Below are positions 51,052 to 60,037 of a DNA stretch of 64,000 bases, in pieces. The notes below the pieces were generated by a model. It made no database searches and was not told the DNA's origin. It saw nothing but the letters and a program-made list of their open reading frames with translations. Position 1 is the stretch's first letter, and the number at the start of each line of letters is the position of its first letter. The position numbers and the translations under genes were made by a program. The stretch comes from Streptomyces clavifer (GTDB lineage Bacteria > Actinomycetota > Actinomycetes > Streptomycetales > Streptomycetaceae), in NCBI GenBank assembly GCA_014651175.1, contig BMWJ01000007.1:310001-374000 (forward strand), given 5' to 3'.

Positions 51052-51420
51052 CCGTCGGACACTGGCAGACCCACGGAGAAGAGCCTTCTGACGACCCGCC
51101 TCGCCGACGAGGCGGCACTCAAGCTGCGGGAGGCCGCCCGCGCCTGGACCGAGTCCTATGCCGCCATGGAGTACCGCCACGGCCCCATCAGCATCAGCGA
51201 CCGGTCGAGCCTGGTGTGGTCCTTCGGCGAGCCTCCGGCCGGACTGAAGGACGAAGTCGCCACCACGGGGGCCCTGTTCACCGCGGATGCTCTGGATCCG
51301 GTCGCCTCCCTGGTCCGCGCCCAGCGGCTGGCCGTGGAGGTCGCCGCCCACCGCGGCATGAACCCGGACCGCCCCCGGAATCTGTCGCGTCCGGTGATCC
51401 TGACCGGGGCGGCGGCCTGA
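51052..51420 (+). pseudogene. Truncated sugar-isomerase (SIS, AgaS/GlmS-C-like) relic
   Basis: The open frame from 51052 reads A-L-K-L-R-E-A-A-R-A-W-T-E-S-Y, then E-Y-R-H-G-P-I-S-I. This is the sugar-phosphate-binding end of SIS proteins such as AgaS and the GlmS isomerase domain. Only about the last 120 residues survive; the frame is closed by a TGA at 51049 and no upstream half is found. It lies beside the sugar importer, so an intact amino-sugar isomerase may once have belonged to the locus. Confidence 0.65.
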
Positions 51421-51818
51421 GCACGGCCCGGGGCCGATCGGCCGTCACCGCCGATCCGCGGGGCGGCGATGAGGCAGCCCTGCGCAGGCCGTTCCGCGAG
51501 CCGCCCGAAACGGGCCTCGGGCCGCCGCCCGGAGGCGTCCCAGGCACTGCTTTCCGGCCGAAGCCCGCCTTCCCACTCGCGTACCACATCGACGTCATTG
51601 CAGGTCAGGCGGTAGTTCGCGGTTGTACCACTGCGATCTGTCCACATGCCGGACACCCGGAACGAGGCGCGCGCACCACTCCCCAGCTGCCCGAACGGCC
51701 ATTCGGTAGACCGCTTTCACGCGGGTAGGGCCGAAAAGTACTGATCGATGTGCGTTCACTCCGCGCAGGCGCCAGACTCCCGACCGCAATCACCACCCCC
51801 GGCTAAGGAGTTGCTTAC
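51421..51818. other. Intergenic region upstream of the SSI-type gene
   Basis: This 398-base gap has no frame with convincing bias. The part from about 51690 should hold the promoter of the protease-inhibitor gene. No terminator or RNA gene is visible. Confidence 0.4.
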
Positions 51819-52265
51819 ATGCGTCACCGCCTCGGCAGAATCGGCGTCATCACCACGGTGTCCGCACTCGTCATGTCCGGTACGGCAGCCATGGGCGTCG
51901 CCCAGGCCCGTCCTGCTCAGCCGACCGGCCTGTACGCCCCGTCCGCACTCGTCCTGTCGGTCGGGAAGGGCAGCGCCGCCTCCGCGGTCACCGTCGAGCG
52001 AGCTGTCACCCTGAGCTGCGCACCCCGGCCGAGCGGCACGCACCCCTCCCCCACCGCGGCATGCACGGAACTGCGCTCGGTGGAAGGCGAGTTCACGCGG
52101 CTCACCACAACTCCGTCGCAGGGGAACTGCACACGCCAGTGGGACCCCGTCGTCCTCGACGCGACCGGTGTGTGGCAGGGCCGCAACGTCTCCTGGTCCG
52201 CCTCCTACGGCAACGCGTGCGAGATGCGGGCGAGCCTGGGCGAAGGACCGGTCTTCGCCTTCTGA
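51819..52265 (+). CDS. Streptomyces subtilisin inhibitor (SSI) family protease inhibitor with Arg at P1
   Basis: The 148-residue protein has a signal peptide (residues ~1-30) and the SSI pattern: L-Y-A-P-S-A-L-V-L-S-V-G-K-G, A-V-T-L-S-C-A-P, G-T-H-P-S-P, W-D-P-V-V-L and G-V-W-Q-G-R, ending V-F-A-F. Four Cys residues match the two disulfides. The reactive-site loop, C-P-M-V-Y in classic SSI, reads C-T-R-Q-W, putting Arg at P1. This predicts trypsin-like rather than subtilisin specificity. AAGGAG precedes ATG 51819. Secreted; controls extracellular proteases. Confidence 0.93.
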   Translation: MRHRLGRIGVITTVSALVMSGTAAMGVAQARPAQPTGLYAPSALVLSVGKGSAASAVTVERAVTLSCAPRPSGTHPSPTAACTELRSVEGEFTRLTTTPSQGNCTRQWDPVVLDATGVWQGRNVSWSASYGNACEMRASLGEGPVFAF

Positions 52266-52386
52266 TCGAGCTGTCCGCCGGACGCACCGCAAGGGCCCCG
52301 GGCGTCGCGGAAGCCGGCAGGCGCAGGCGATGGGTCCCCCGCCGTTCGGCACCGGCGCAGAGGGACCCCCTGTGCAGGCGAGCAGC

Positions 52387-52423
52387 GGCACGGGGCACCC
52401 ACGGTTCGTGGGTGCCCCGTGCC
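52387..52423. terminator. Terminator between the SSI gene and the DUF1080 multidomain gene
   Basis: A perfect 17-bp stem (52387-52403 with 52407-52423) with a 3-base loop lies between convergent stops. Confidence 0.9.
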
Positions 52424-52442
52424 GGGATACGGATCCGGAGCC

Positions 52443-55400
52443 TCAGCCCAGCGGTTCGATCCGGATGTTGCGGAACCGCACCTTGTTCCCGTGGTCCTGG
52501 AGACGGATCGCTCCGGCCGACGGCCCCTCCGGCGCGCCCGCGCCGGTCGGTCCGTCGATCACGAGGTCGTCGTGGACCTTCTTGCCGTTCCACACCACCG
52601 TCACGCGCGCGTCGGAGGTCTTGCCGCCGCTGTCGTCGAAGCGTGCCGCGCGGAACGTGACGTCGTACGTCTGCCACGTCTCCGGAGCCGTGGCGGCGTT
52701 GATGTCCGGTGCCTTCTTCTGGTAGATCGCTCCGGCATCGTTCGTGTCGAGCGTGGTGTCACCGTACGAGTCGAGGATCTGGAGTTCGTAGCGGTCCTGG
52801 AGGTAGACGCCGCTGTTGCCCCGGTCCTGGCCGGTCACGTCGTCGGGCAGCAGGGGCACCCGGAACTCCAGGTGCAGCTTGAAGTCCTGGTAGGCGTCCT
52901 TGGTGCGGATGTCACCGCAGCACACCTCCATCGACTGCTCTGCCGCCTGCGGCCATTCCACGCGTCGGCCGTCCGTGTGCTGCCACTGTCCCTGGGAGGC
53001 AGTGCTGCCGTCGAAGAGGGCGACGGGGACATCGTGGGGAAGCACGGTGACCAGGTCGAGGTTGACATGACCGGTGTCGTCCGGATCGAAGCGGTACGAG
53101 AGGGTGTTGGGCCCCGCGTGCAGGCGGATCCGCTCGGTCCGCGTCGACCAGGTGTCCCACGTGCCGGTCGAGGGGAGCTTCGTCTGTCTCAGCTTCTTCC
53201 CGTTGACGTAGAGGGAGAGGGACTTGGTTCCCTGAAAGGGGTTGGGACCGTTGGAGTACCGCAGGTTCACGTCGTAGTCGCCGACCCTGGGGACTGCTAT
53301 GTCGAAGGTCGTGGCGCCCTTGCCCTCCGTGTCGTAGCGGTCCACGAAACCGCTGCCCGAGTATCCGGTGTGGTCGGTGTCCACGCCGGCCGTGCCGGTC
53401 TGCCGCGCCTCCTCCGCCTCGTACAGCGTGGCCGCCGGGGGCTGCTTGCCCGGCAGGGCGTTGAGCGTGTACCAGGCCTCCGTGCTCCACAGCGTCTCGC
53501 CGGACTCGGAGGCGAAGGGGCGTGGTGAGCGGAGATGCACGACCCGGCCCGGCTTGAGCCCGTCGAGCCTCAGCCGCACGGTACGGCCGTCGTCGGCGAG
53601 GGTGGCCGAACCCACGGCGAGCCGCTCCTCCGCGATCTTCGGACCGCCGTAGTCGGTGGTCGGGGTGTAGCGCCACTGTTCCGCCTGGTAGCGGGACGCC
53701 AGCTGGTCCGCGGTCGCCTCGGACAGCGGTTGGGTGTATTCCAGGTCGAACCCGCCGGGGACGGCGCGCATCTCCTTGACGTCGAAGGTGTTACCGCCGT
53801 TCGGTGTCAGCTTCTGCAGGCCGAACTTCAGCTTCCCCTCCTGGCCCCAGTTCCCGTCGGCACCGAGACCGCCCGTGTATATCGCACCGTCGGGCCCCAT
53901 GGTGATGCGGTTGACGCCTGCTTCGAGTCCCTGCGTATAGCGGAAGACGGCACCCTGGTACTGACCCTTCACCTTCTCCAGGAACGCACGTTGGAGTCCG
54001 CCGTACGTGACGTCGCCCACGAGCATCTGGCCGGCGAACCGGCCTTCCGTCAGCTGCAGCGGGGTGCTGGGCGAGTTGGCGATCTCGTTCTGGGGCAGCC
54101 AGAGCACCGGTTCGGTGACGGGCCGGTTGTCGAACGGGCCCGACGGCTCCGTGTAGTGGTTGAAGAAGCGATCCTGCTCGATCTGGACCAGCTTCGACGC
54201 GGGCAGCCACCCGCCCTGGTTGTCGGTGGTGAAGATGCTGCCGCCGGGGCCCCAGCCAATTCCGTTGGGCGTCCGCAGGCCGCCTGCGACGGGTTGGATC
54301 CTGCCCGTCTTCTTGCTGACCTTGTAGGTCGTGCCGCGGCCCTTCGCCGGCTGCGGGGTGGTGGTCGCACCGCCGTAGTTGATGGCGACCGACAGGTTCA
54401 CGTAGAAGTAGCCGTCGCGGTAGAGCAGTCCGAAGGCGAACTCGTGGAAGTTTCCGCCGTACGGCCAGGTGGCGACCGTGCGGTACTCGTCGGTGACGAA
54501 ATCCTTGTCTTCGTCGACCAGTTGCGTCAGCTCGTGCTTCTGCGAGACGTACAGCGAACCGTCGACGTACTTGATGCCCATGGGTTCGCGCAGGCCCTCG
54601 GCGACCTTCTTCACGGTCACCTTGTCGCGGCTGGTGTCACCCGTGACGTGGTCGAGGAGGTACACCTCTCCGGTCCGGCTCTCGGAGCCACCCCAGGTCG
54701 AGAGTGCCAGACGTCCGTCGGGCAGCCAGTCCATCCCGGTGACCTGTGGTTCGAAGCCGGGCGGGCGCAGGTCGGTGAGGTCGAGGTCGGGACGTACGCC
54801 GGCGAGCGGCAGGCCGTCGCCGGGGCTGTCCGCCCCGGATTCGCACTCCTTGCGGCCCGGCGCGGTGACCCTGACGACCCCGGCGTCGGTGCTGAGGGCC
54901 TCGCGCGGAACGACCCCGAAGTCCGCCGCGCCCGGTGGCTTCCACGCGAGCGTCAGTTGCTGCTCGCCGCCCCGCTCGAAGTAGTCGACGCGGAACGGGT
55001 GTGACCCTGCGGTGAGTTGGACGGAGCCGTCCTTCGGCTCGGCGCCGTGCAGACCGTCGTGGTCGATGACCGCCTGGTCGTCGATGGTGAGCCTCGAGCC
55101 GTCGTCGCTCGTGAGACGGAAGGTGTAGGTCCCGTCGGCGGGGACCACCAGGTAGCCGGAGGCCTCGGCCACGAAGTTGTCGGCGAAGCCGCCGAAGTCA
55201 CCGACCGTGGACCAGTCCACGGTGGACATCAGCTTGTCGTGATTGGGCGTCTGGCCCGGCTTGAGCGTGCACAGCTTGCTGAGCGGCACCTGGGTGTCGA
55301 AGACGCGCAGGGTGACGCCCGGTTCCTGGGCAGGGATGTCGTCGGGTGCGGCGGCGGCCGGGGCGCCGGCCCAGACACCCCCCGCGAGGAAGCCTCCGAC

Positions 55401-55451
55401 GAGCACGGTGGTGAGCTGTTTTCGGGCACGCTGAAACAGCCGTGGATGCAT
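52443..55451 (-). CDS. Secreted four-domain protein: PA14, glucose/sorbosone-dehydrogenase-like propeller, CBM6-like, DUF1080
   Basis: The 1002-residue protein has a signal peptide. A PA14 domain (~40-175) has F-R-L-T-S-D-D-G-S-R-L-T-I-D. A beta-propeller (~210-560) has G-P-D-G-A-I-Y-T-G-G, as in sugar-dehydrogenase-like propellers. A CBM6/35-like sandwich (~670-800) follows, with Y-E-A-E-E-A-R. A C-terminal DUF1080/3-keto-disaccharide-hydrolase domain (~815-1002) has D-R-G-N-S-G-V-Y-L-Q-D-R-Y-E-L-Q-I-L-D-S-Y-G, split here by key residues. Known: DUF1080 proteins act on 3-keto-sugars. Inferred: an extracellular multifunctional enzyme for oxidised saccharides, near the lyase locus. Confidence 0.85.
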   Translation of the reverse strand: MHPRLFQRARKQLTTVLVGGFLAGGVWAGAPAAAAPDDIPAQEPGVTLRVFDTQVPLSKLCTLKPGQTPNHDKLMSTVDWSTVGDFGGFADNFVAEASGYLVVPADGTYTFRLTSDDGSRLTIDDQAVIDHDGLHGAEPKDGSVQLTAGSHPFRVDYFERGGEQQLTLAWKPPGAADFGVVPREALSTDAGVVRVTAPGRKECESGADSPGDGLPLAGVRPDLDLTDLRPPGFEPQVTGMDWLPDGRLALSTWGGSESRTGEVYLLDHVTGDTSRDKVTVKKVAEGLREPMGIKYVDGSLYVSQKHELTQLVDEDKDFVTDEYRTVATWPYGGNFHEFAFGLLYRDGYFYVNLSVAINYGGATTTPQPAKGRGTTYKVSKKTGRIQPVAGGLRTPNGIGWGPGGSIFTTDNQGGWLPASKLVQIEQDRFFNHYTEPSGPFDNRPVTEPVLWLPQNEIANSPSTPLQLTEGRFAGQMLVGDVTYGGLQRAFLEKVKGQYQGAVFRYTQGLEAGVNRITMGPDGAIYTGGLGADGNWGQEGKLKFGLQKLTPNGGNTFDVKEMRAVPGGFDLEYTQPLSEATADQLASRYQAEQWRYTPTTDYGGPKIAEERLAVGSATLADDGRTVRLRLDGLKPGRVVHLRSPRPFASESGETLWSTEAWYTLNALPGKQPPAATLYEAEEARQTGTAGVDTDHTGYSGSGFVDRYDTEGKGATTFDIAVPRVGDYDVNLRYSNGPNPFQGTKSLSLYVNGKKLRQTKLPSTGTWDTWSTRTERIRLHAGPNTLSYRFDPDDTGHVNLDLVTVLPHDVPVALFDGSTASQGQWQHTDGRRVEWPQAAEQSMEVCCGDIRTKDAYQDFKLHLEFRVPLLPDDVTGQDRGNSGVYLQDRYELQILDSYGDTTLDTNDAGAIYQKKAPDINAATAPETWQTYDVTFRAARFDDSGGKTSDARVTVVWNGKKVHDDLVIDGPTGAGAPEGPSAGAIRLQDHGNKVRFRNIRIEPLG

Positions 55452-55581
55452 CGGTCCTCCAGAAGGGGGGTCGCACTCCGGTCGGGCTGTACGGATCCTC
55501 GAATGAGCACTACGCCTGCGGTTGCGCCCGCCAGGCTAGGAGACTTCTGCTGAGGAAGTCCATACTTTGTCATCTGCGAGT

Positions 55582-55977
55582 TCAAAGTTCGGCTTGCCTC
55601 CGCGCCCCTTGACAGCTCCGGCAGCTGCGGCAGTCGATCGGAGGGCTCCGCAGTGCACGGCCTGCGGGTACGGTGGCGCCGGCAGTGGTCGACGGGCGCG
55701 CCTGGACGGCCCAGGAGTTCGTGGTGGATGTCAGCGGCGGAACGTCCGCGAACAGCCGTGCGCCGGCGCCGAGCGTGAACGGCGCCTGGTACACGCGCGG
55801 TTCGTCCACCAGGTCGGCAGCGACGTACTGCTTGACGGTGGTCGCGTCCCCGTGGATCAGGACGTCTCCGTCACCGGCCGCCCGGCTCGCCCGTGCCGGT
55901 ACGGACGCGGTCCCGTCCGTGACGACGTAGTACCCGGAGCCGCCGTCCGGCCGTGGTGCTCGCGCCCGATCGCACCC
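55582..55977 (-). pseudogene. DHFR-family (RibD C-terminal-like) relic directly after the beta-lactamase stop
   Basis: The frame following the beta-lactamase stop codon is open and reads Y-Y-V-V-T-D-G-T, then G-D-V-L-I-H-G-D-A-T-T-V-K-Q-Y and L-V-D-E-P-R-V-Y-Q-A-P-F-T-L-G-A-G-A-R-L-F. This is the closing part of small dihydrofolate-reductase-like proteins. The N-terminal half is absent and the frame cannot start properly. It is exactly in frame with the beta-lactamase and separated from it only by its TGA, so the two may have been joined by deletion. Confidence 0.65.
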
Positions 55978-57063
55978 TCATCTCCTCCGGGCGGCGAGAG
56001 CGGTGAGCGCCACACCCGCCGCGCGCGCGACGAGTGCGTCCTGCGGCTCCGCTCCGTGTGCGGCGCGACGGGAGAGTACAGCGATGGTGATCGGAGCGGA
56101 GCCCGGCGGCCATACGACGGCGATGTCGTTACGGGTGCCGTAGCCACCCGTGCCGGTCTTGTCGCCCACCACCCAGCCGTCGGGGGTGCCCGCACGGATA
56201 AGGGTGCCGCCGGTCGTGTTGCGCCGGAGCCATTCGGTCAGCAGAGCGCGCGCGTCCGGGGCGAGGACGTCGCCGAGCACGTAGGCGCGCAGATCGGCAG
56301 CGAGGGCGCGAGGTGTGCTGGTGTCGCGGGGGTCCCCGGGCGCCGCCTCGCTGAGATCGGTCTCGTAGCGGTCGCAACGGGTGGTGCGATCGCCGAGGGC
56401 GACGAGCGCGTCCTGCAGGCCACCGGGGCCACCGAGCTCGCGGAAGAGGAGATTGGCCGCGGTGTTGTCGCTGAAGCGGATGGCGGCTTCGCACAGGGCG
56501 CGCAGGCTGAGGCCCGAGCGCACGTGCTCCTCCGTGACCGGGGAGTTGGCGACGAGATCAGCGGGGCCGTACCGTACGCGCCGGTCGAGTCGGCGGAGCG
56601 GATGGGCGTCCAGCAGTGCCCCTGCCAGCAGCGCCTTGCAGGTCGAAGCGTAGGCGAAGCGCTCGTCGGAGCGGTGGGTGACGGACAGACCGCTCCCGGT
56701 GTCGACCGCGTACACACCGAGCCGGGCGTCGAACTCCCGCTCCAGCCCCCGGAACGCGCGCGCCGTCCGGTGCGCGGCGCCTCCGGATTGCGAGGACTCG
56801 GCCCCGGAGCCCACGGGCGGTACGGCATCCGACGCGGCGACGCGGCACGCGGCCAGAGGAAGGGCGGCGAGTCCGACCAACGCGGAGAACGCGGCACGGC
56901 GAGGAAGTGGGAGGGCGGGGTCGCCGGCCTCCTGCGCCCGAGGGGCCCGGTGCGCGGCCGTCCGCGGATCCGTCCGGATCATTCCGGTGTTCGGGGCGCA
57001 GGGATCGGCCCTCAGGATCGCGGCTGCCCGGCGCACCCTGACATCAGCGAGATCCTCACCCAT
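55978..57063 (-). CDS. bla: Class A beta-lactamase
   Basis: The protein has S-T-C-K (Ser70/Lys73), S-D-N (residue 130 motif), E-T-D-L (Glu166 on the omega loop) and K-T-G (234 motif), all intact. Two starts are possible: ATG 57063 (361 aa) or ATG 56982 (334 aa). Neither has a strong ribosome binding site. The hydrophobic segment [12 protein letters not shown] after P-R-R indicates a Tat-linked lipoprotein or signal. Chromosomal class A enzymes are common in Streptomyces. It may serve cell-wall protection as much as drug resistance. Confidence 0.92.
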   Translation of the reverse strand: MGEDLADVRVRRAAAILRADPCAPNTGMIRTDPRTAAHRAPRAQEAGDPALPLPRRAAFSALVGLAALPLAACRVAASDAVPPVGSGAESSQSGGAAHRTARAFRGLEREFDARLGVYAVDTGSGLSVTHRSDERFAYASTCKALLAGALLDAHPLRRLDRRVRYGPADLVANSPVTEEHVRSGLSLRALCEAAIRFSDNTAANLLFRELGGPGGLQDALVALGDRTTRCDRYETDLSEAAPGDPRDTSTPRALAADLRAYVLGDVLAPDARALLTEWLRRNTTGGTLIRAGTPDGWVVGDKTGTGGYGTRNDIAVVWPPGSAPITIAVLSRRAAHGAEPQDALVARAAGVALTALAARRR

Positions 57064-57138
57064 GGCCGGACCAACGACGGAGGTGACCGCCGGTCACGGT
57101 CACCTGCCGCGGACGTGCGGCCGACGGCCGTCTCAAAA

Positions 57139-57163
57139 GCCTGCCCCCACCGCCGGGGCAGGC
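57139..57163 (-). terminator. Terminator of the monooxygenase operon
   Basis: A 9-bp G+C-rich stem (57139-57147 with 57155-57163) is followed, on the minus strand, by TTTTGAGA. It lies 110 bases past the stop of the operon's last gene. Confidence 0.8.
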
Positions 57164-57272
57164 GTGGGCGCGGCGCGCCTCCCGGAACGTGAGGTGCGGA
57201 CAGCGGGGCCCGCCCCAGATCCTTCGCGTGGTGGTCGTCCCGGGGGCGGGCCCATGGTCGCGCCGGGGCTCG

Positions 57273-58502
57273 TCAACCGGCCTTCGCATAGCGGCCGACG
57301 GGGCGCGGGAGGCGCAAGTGGCCGCGCAGGGTGGTGGATTCGTACTCCGTGCGGAAGGCCCCGCGCCGTTGCAGCTCCGGGACCAGGCCCCGGGTGATCG
57401 CCGTCAGATCGTGCGGCAGTGCGGCCGGCCGCAGGCGGAATCCGTCCAGTCCGACGGAGTGCCGGTCGAGCAGAAGGTCGGCCAGTTCACCGGGGGTGCC
57501 GGTGAAGATCTCGGCGTCGGAGGTGAGCTCGGCGCCGGCCGTCTCGTCCAGGCGTGCCAGGCGCCGGGCTGCGGCTCCCGGCTTCTCGTCCAGGAGGACG
57601 AGGAGGTCGGCGAAGGTCCGCAGCGGCCGGCTCGTCACGTCCCTGCCGGTGCGTTTCACCGCCTCTGCGACCTGGGCGAGGATCGCCCCCGTGCCCGCCC
57701 GGTCGTGCGGCGTGACGTGGACGACGTCGGAGCTGAGAGCCGCGAACTCGTACGGCGTGGAGGCGTGGGCGAGACTCACCACCGGTGGCTGCCCCTGGGG
57801 GGTGCGCGGGGTGATCGACGGGCCCTTCACGCTGAAGTTCGTGCCCTGGAAGTCGATGTGGTGGACCTTGTCGCGGTCGATGAAACGGCCTGTCGCCGCG
57901 TCACGTATCTCCGCGTCGTCGTCCCAGCTGTCCCACAGCCGCCGTGCGGCCTCCACCACCTCGGCGCCCTCCGAGAAGAGTTCGCGCAGCCGCTTGGCGA
58001 TCAGCTCCGAGTCGGTCACGTCCTCCTCGGTGAGCCGGGGCGTGGTGCGGCGGCCGAAGTGGGCGGCGTCGGCCGCGCGCGACGATATCTGCGGGCGCCA
58101 GCCGGCGCGGCCCTTGCTGGCGTGGTCGAGCGTGGCGATCCCGATGGCCAGGTGGAAGGGTTCGGTGTGGGTGACGTTCGTCGTCGGGACCAGGCCGATG
58201 CGGGTGGTGAGCGGGGCGAGGTGGGACGCGAGCAGCACCGCGTCCACGCTGCCCCTGACCTGGTCGGTGCGGTCGTCGGGTTGGTGGAAGGCTGCGGACT
58301 GGAGCCCCAGGGCGTCCTCGAAGGTGACGAAGTCGAGCAGGCCCCGCTCGGCCTCCGCGACCAGTTCGGCCCAGTACGCGGCGGTGAGCAGTTCACCGGG
58401 CCGGGCGCCCGCCTCGCGCCAGGCCGCCGGGTGCCAGCCCGCGCCGTCCAGGGCGACGGCGAGGTGCAGCGGGGTGCCGGGTGCGCCCGTCGTGCCGGTC
58501 AT
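57273..58502 (-). CDS. LLM-class flavin-dependent monooxygenase 1
   Basis: The 409-residue protein has the bacterial-luciferase-like TIM barrel pattern (L-H-L-A-V-A-L-D-G, A-E-R-G-L-L-D-F-V-T-F-E-D, T-T-R-I-G-L-V-P-T-T-N-V). It belongs to the NtaA/SnaA/DszA-type branch. The ATG overlaps the upstream gene's stop by four bases, so it is co-translated with monooxygenase 2. It needs reduced FMN from a reductase that is not in view. Substrate unknown. Confidence 0.9.
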   Translation of the reverse strand: MTGTTGAPGTPLHLAVALDGAGWHPAAWREAGARPGELLTAAYWAELVAEAERGLLDFVTFEDALGLQSAAFHQPDDRTDQVRGSVDAVLLASHLAPLTTRIGLVPTTNVTHTEPFHLAIGIATLDHASKGRAGWRPQISSRAADAAHFGRRTTPRLTEEDVTDSELIAKRLRELFSEGAEVVEAARRLWDSWDDDAEIRDAATGRFIDRDKVHHIDFQGTNFSVKGPSITPRTPQGQPPVVSLAHASTPYEFAALSSDVVHVTPHDRAGTGAILAQVAEAVKRTGRDVTSRPLRTFADLLVLLDEKPGAAARRLARLDETAGAELTSDAEIFTGTPGELADLLLDRHSVGLDGFRLRPAALPHDLTAITRGLVPELQRRGAFRTEYESTTLRGHLRLPRPVGRYAKAG

Positions 58503-59908
58503 GCGGGGATCTCCTTCTCGTCGGGGTCGTCGGACTCGTCGCGCGCGGTGGGGCCACCCCACCCGGCCGGGCGGGGCGCGCCGGACAGGCCCAGGTGGTC
58601 GCGGAGCGTGGTGCCGGTGTAGTCGTCGCGGTGGACGCCCTTCTCCTGGAGCAGCGGCACCACCCGGTCCACGAAATCGTCCAGGCCGCCGGGGGTGAAG
58701 TGGGGCACGAGGACGAAGCCGTCGGCGCCCTCGCTCTGGACGTAGTGGTCGATGGCGTCGGCGACCGTACGCGGACTGCCGACGAACGTGTGGCGGCCGC
58801 CCACTTCGATGACCAGCTCCCGGATCGAGAGGTTGCGCTTCTCAGCGATCTTGCGCCACTGCCGGGCCGTCTCTCCTCTGCCCTTGCGGAAGACCGAGTG
58901 CCCCTTCAGGAGGTGGGCGTCGTCCTCCGGCTCGATGTCCGGCAGCGGCCCGTCCGGGTCGTAGGCGGACAGGTCGCGGCCCCAGACCGCCTCCAGGTGG
59001 GCTATGGCGGTCTGCGGGCTCACCAGCTCACGGCTGATCTCCGCGGCGTAGGCTGCGGCCTCGCCGTCCGTGTCGGCGACGACCACGTTGGCGGTGGGAA
59101 GGATCAGCAGGTCGTCGGGGCTGCGGCCGTACCGGGCCAGGCGCCGCTTCACGTCCCGGTAGAAGGACCGGGCCGCGTCGATCCGGTTGTGCTTGCTGAA
59201 GATGACCTCGGCGTCGGACGCGGCGAATTCGCGTCCCGCGTCGGACTCACCGGACTGGATGATCACCGGGTGGCCCTGCGGGCCGGGCGGGGTGGTGAAC
59301 CGGCCGGATATGTCGAAGTGCTGCCCGTGGTGGGCGAAGCGGCCTGCCCCGGCCCGTGCGAACTCCCCCGTCGCCGCGTCTGCCCGTAGGTCGCCCTCCG
59401 CCCAGCTGTCCCACAGTTCCCGGGCCGTGTTCAGGAACTCGGCGGCCCGGGTGTAGCGGTCGGCCTCGGGGAGGAAGCCGCCCCGGCGGAAGTTCTCGCC
59501 GGTGAAGGCGTCGTAGCTGGTGACCACGTTCCAGGCGGCCCTCCCGCCGCTGAGCCGGTCCAGGGTCGCGAACCTGCGTGCCACCTCGTACGGCTCGTTG
59601 AAGGTGGCGTTGACCGTGGCGGCGAGACCGAGGCGGGTGGTGACGGCTGCCAGGGCGCTCAGCACGGTCAGGTTCTCCGGTCGCCCCGCGATGTCCAGGT
59701 CGTAGACGTGGCCCTTGTGCTCGCGCAGCCGCAGCCCTTCGGCGAGGAAGAAGAAGTCGAACTTGCCGCGTTCGACGGTCTGCGCGAGCCGGATGAAGGA
59801 GTCGATGGAGATCTGGCTCCCGGAGCGCGGGTCCGACCAGACGGTGACGTTGTGGATGCCGGGCAGCTGGGCTGCGAGATGCACCTGTTTCCTGGGAGTG
59901 GCGGGCAC
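58499..59908 (-). CDS. LLM-class flavin-dependent monooxygenase 2 (NtaA/DszA-like)
   Basis: The 469-residue protein has the NtaA/SnaA/DszA pattern: V-E-R-G-K-F-D-F-F-F-L-A-E-G, G-R-A-A-W-N-V-V-T-S and F-V-L-V-P-H-F-T-P-G-G-L-D-D-F-V. GTG 59908. Longer than monooxygenase 1 and different in sequence, so the pair is not a recent duplication. Such enzymes oxidise sulfur or nitrogen heterocycles or chelates. Confidence 0.92.
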   Translation of the reverse strand: MPATPRKQVHLAAQLPGIHNVTVWSDPRSGSQISIDSFIRLAQTVERGKFDFFFLAEGLRLREHKGHVYDLDIAGRPENLTVLSALAAVTTRLGLAATVNATFNEPYEVARRFATLDRLSGGRAAWNVVTSYDAFTGENFRRGGFLPEADRYTRAAEFLNTARELWDSWAEGDLRADAATGEFARAGAGRFAHHGQHFDISGRFTTPPGPQGHPVIIQSGESDAGREFAASDAEVIFSKHNRIDAARSFYRDVKRRLARYGRSPDDLLILPTANVVVADTDGEAAAYAAEISRELVSPQTAIAHLEAVWGRDLSAYDPDGPLPDIEPEDDAHLLKGHSVFRKGRGETARQWRKIAEKRNLSIRELVIEVGGRHTFVGSPRTVADAIDHYVQSEGADGFVLVPHFTPGGLDDFVDRVVPLLQEKGVHRDDYTGTTLRDHLGLSGAPRPAGWGGPTARDESDDPDEKEIPA

Positions 59909-60037
59909 GGTGCGGTCTCCTCCCGCGAAGTCGGGCTGCGGGGCGGAAGGTCGGAGTGGGGTCGGGGGGTGGCTCTCAGAGCGTGCACGGGCCGGTCCGC
60001 TTCTGCACAGCGCAACCGGCCCTGCTTCATGAGGTGT

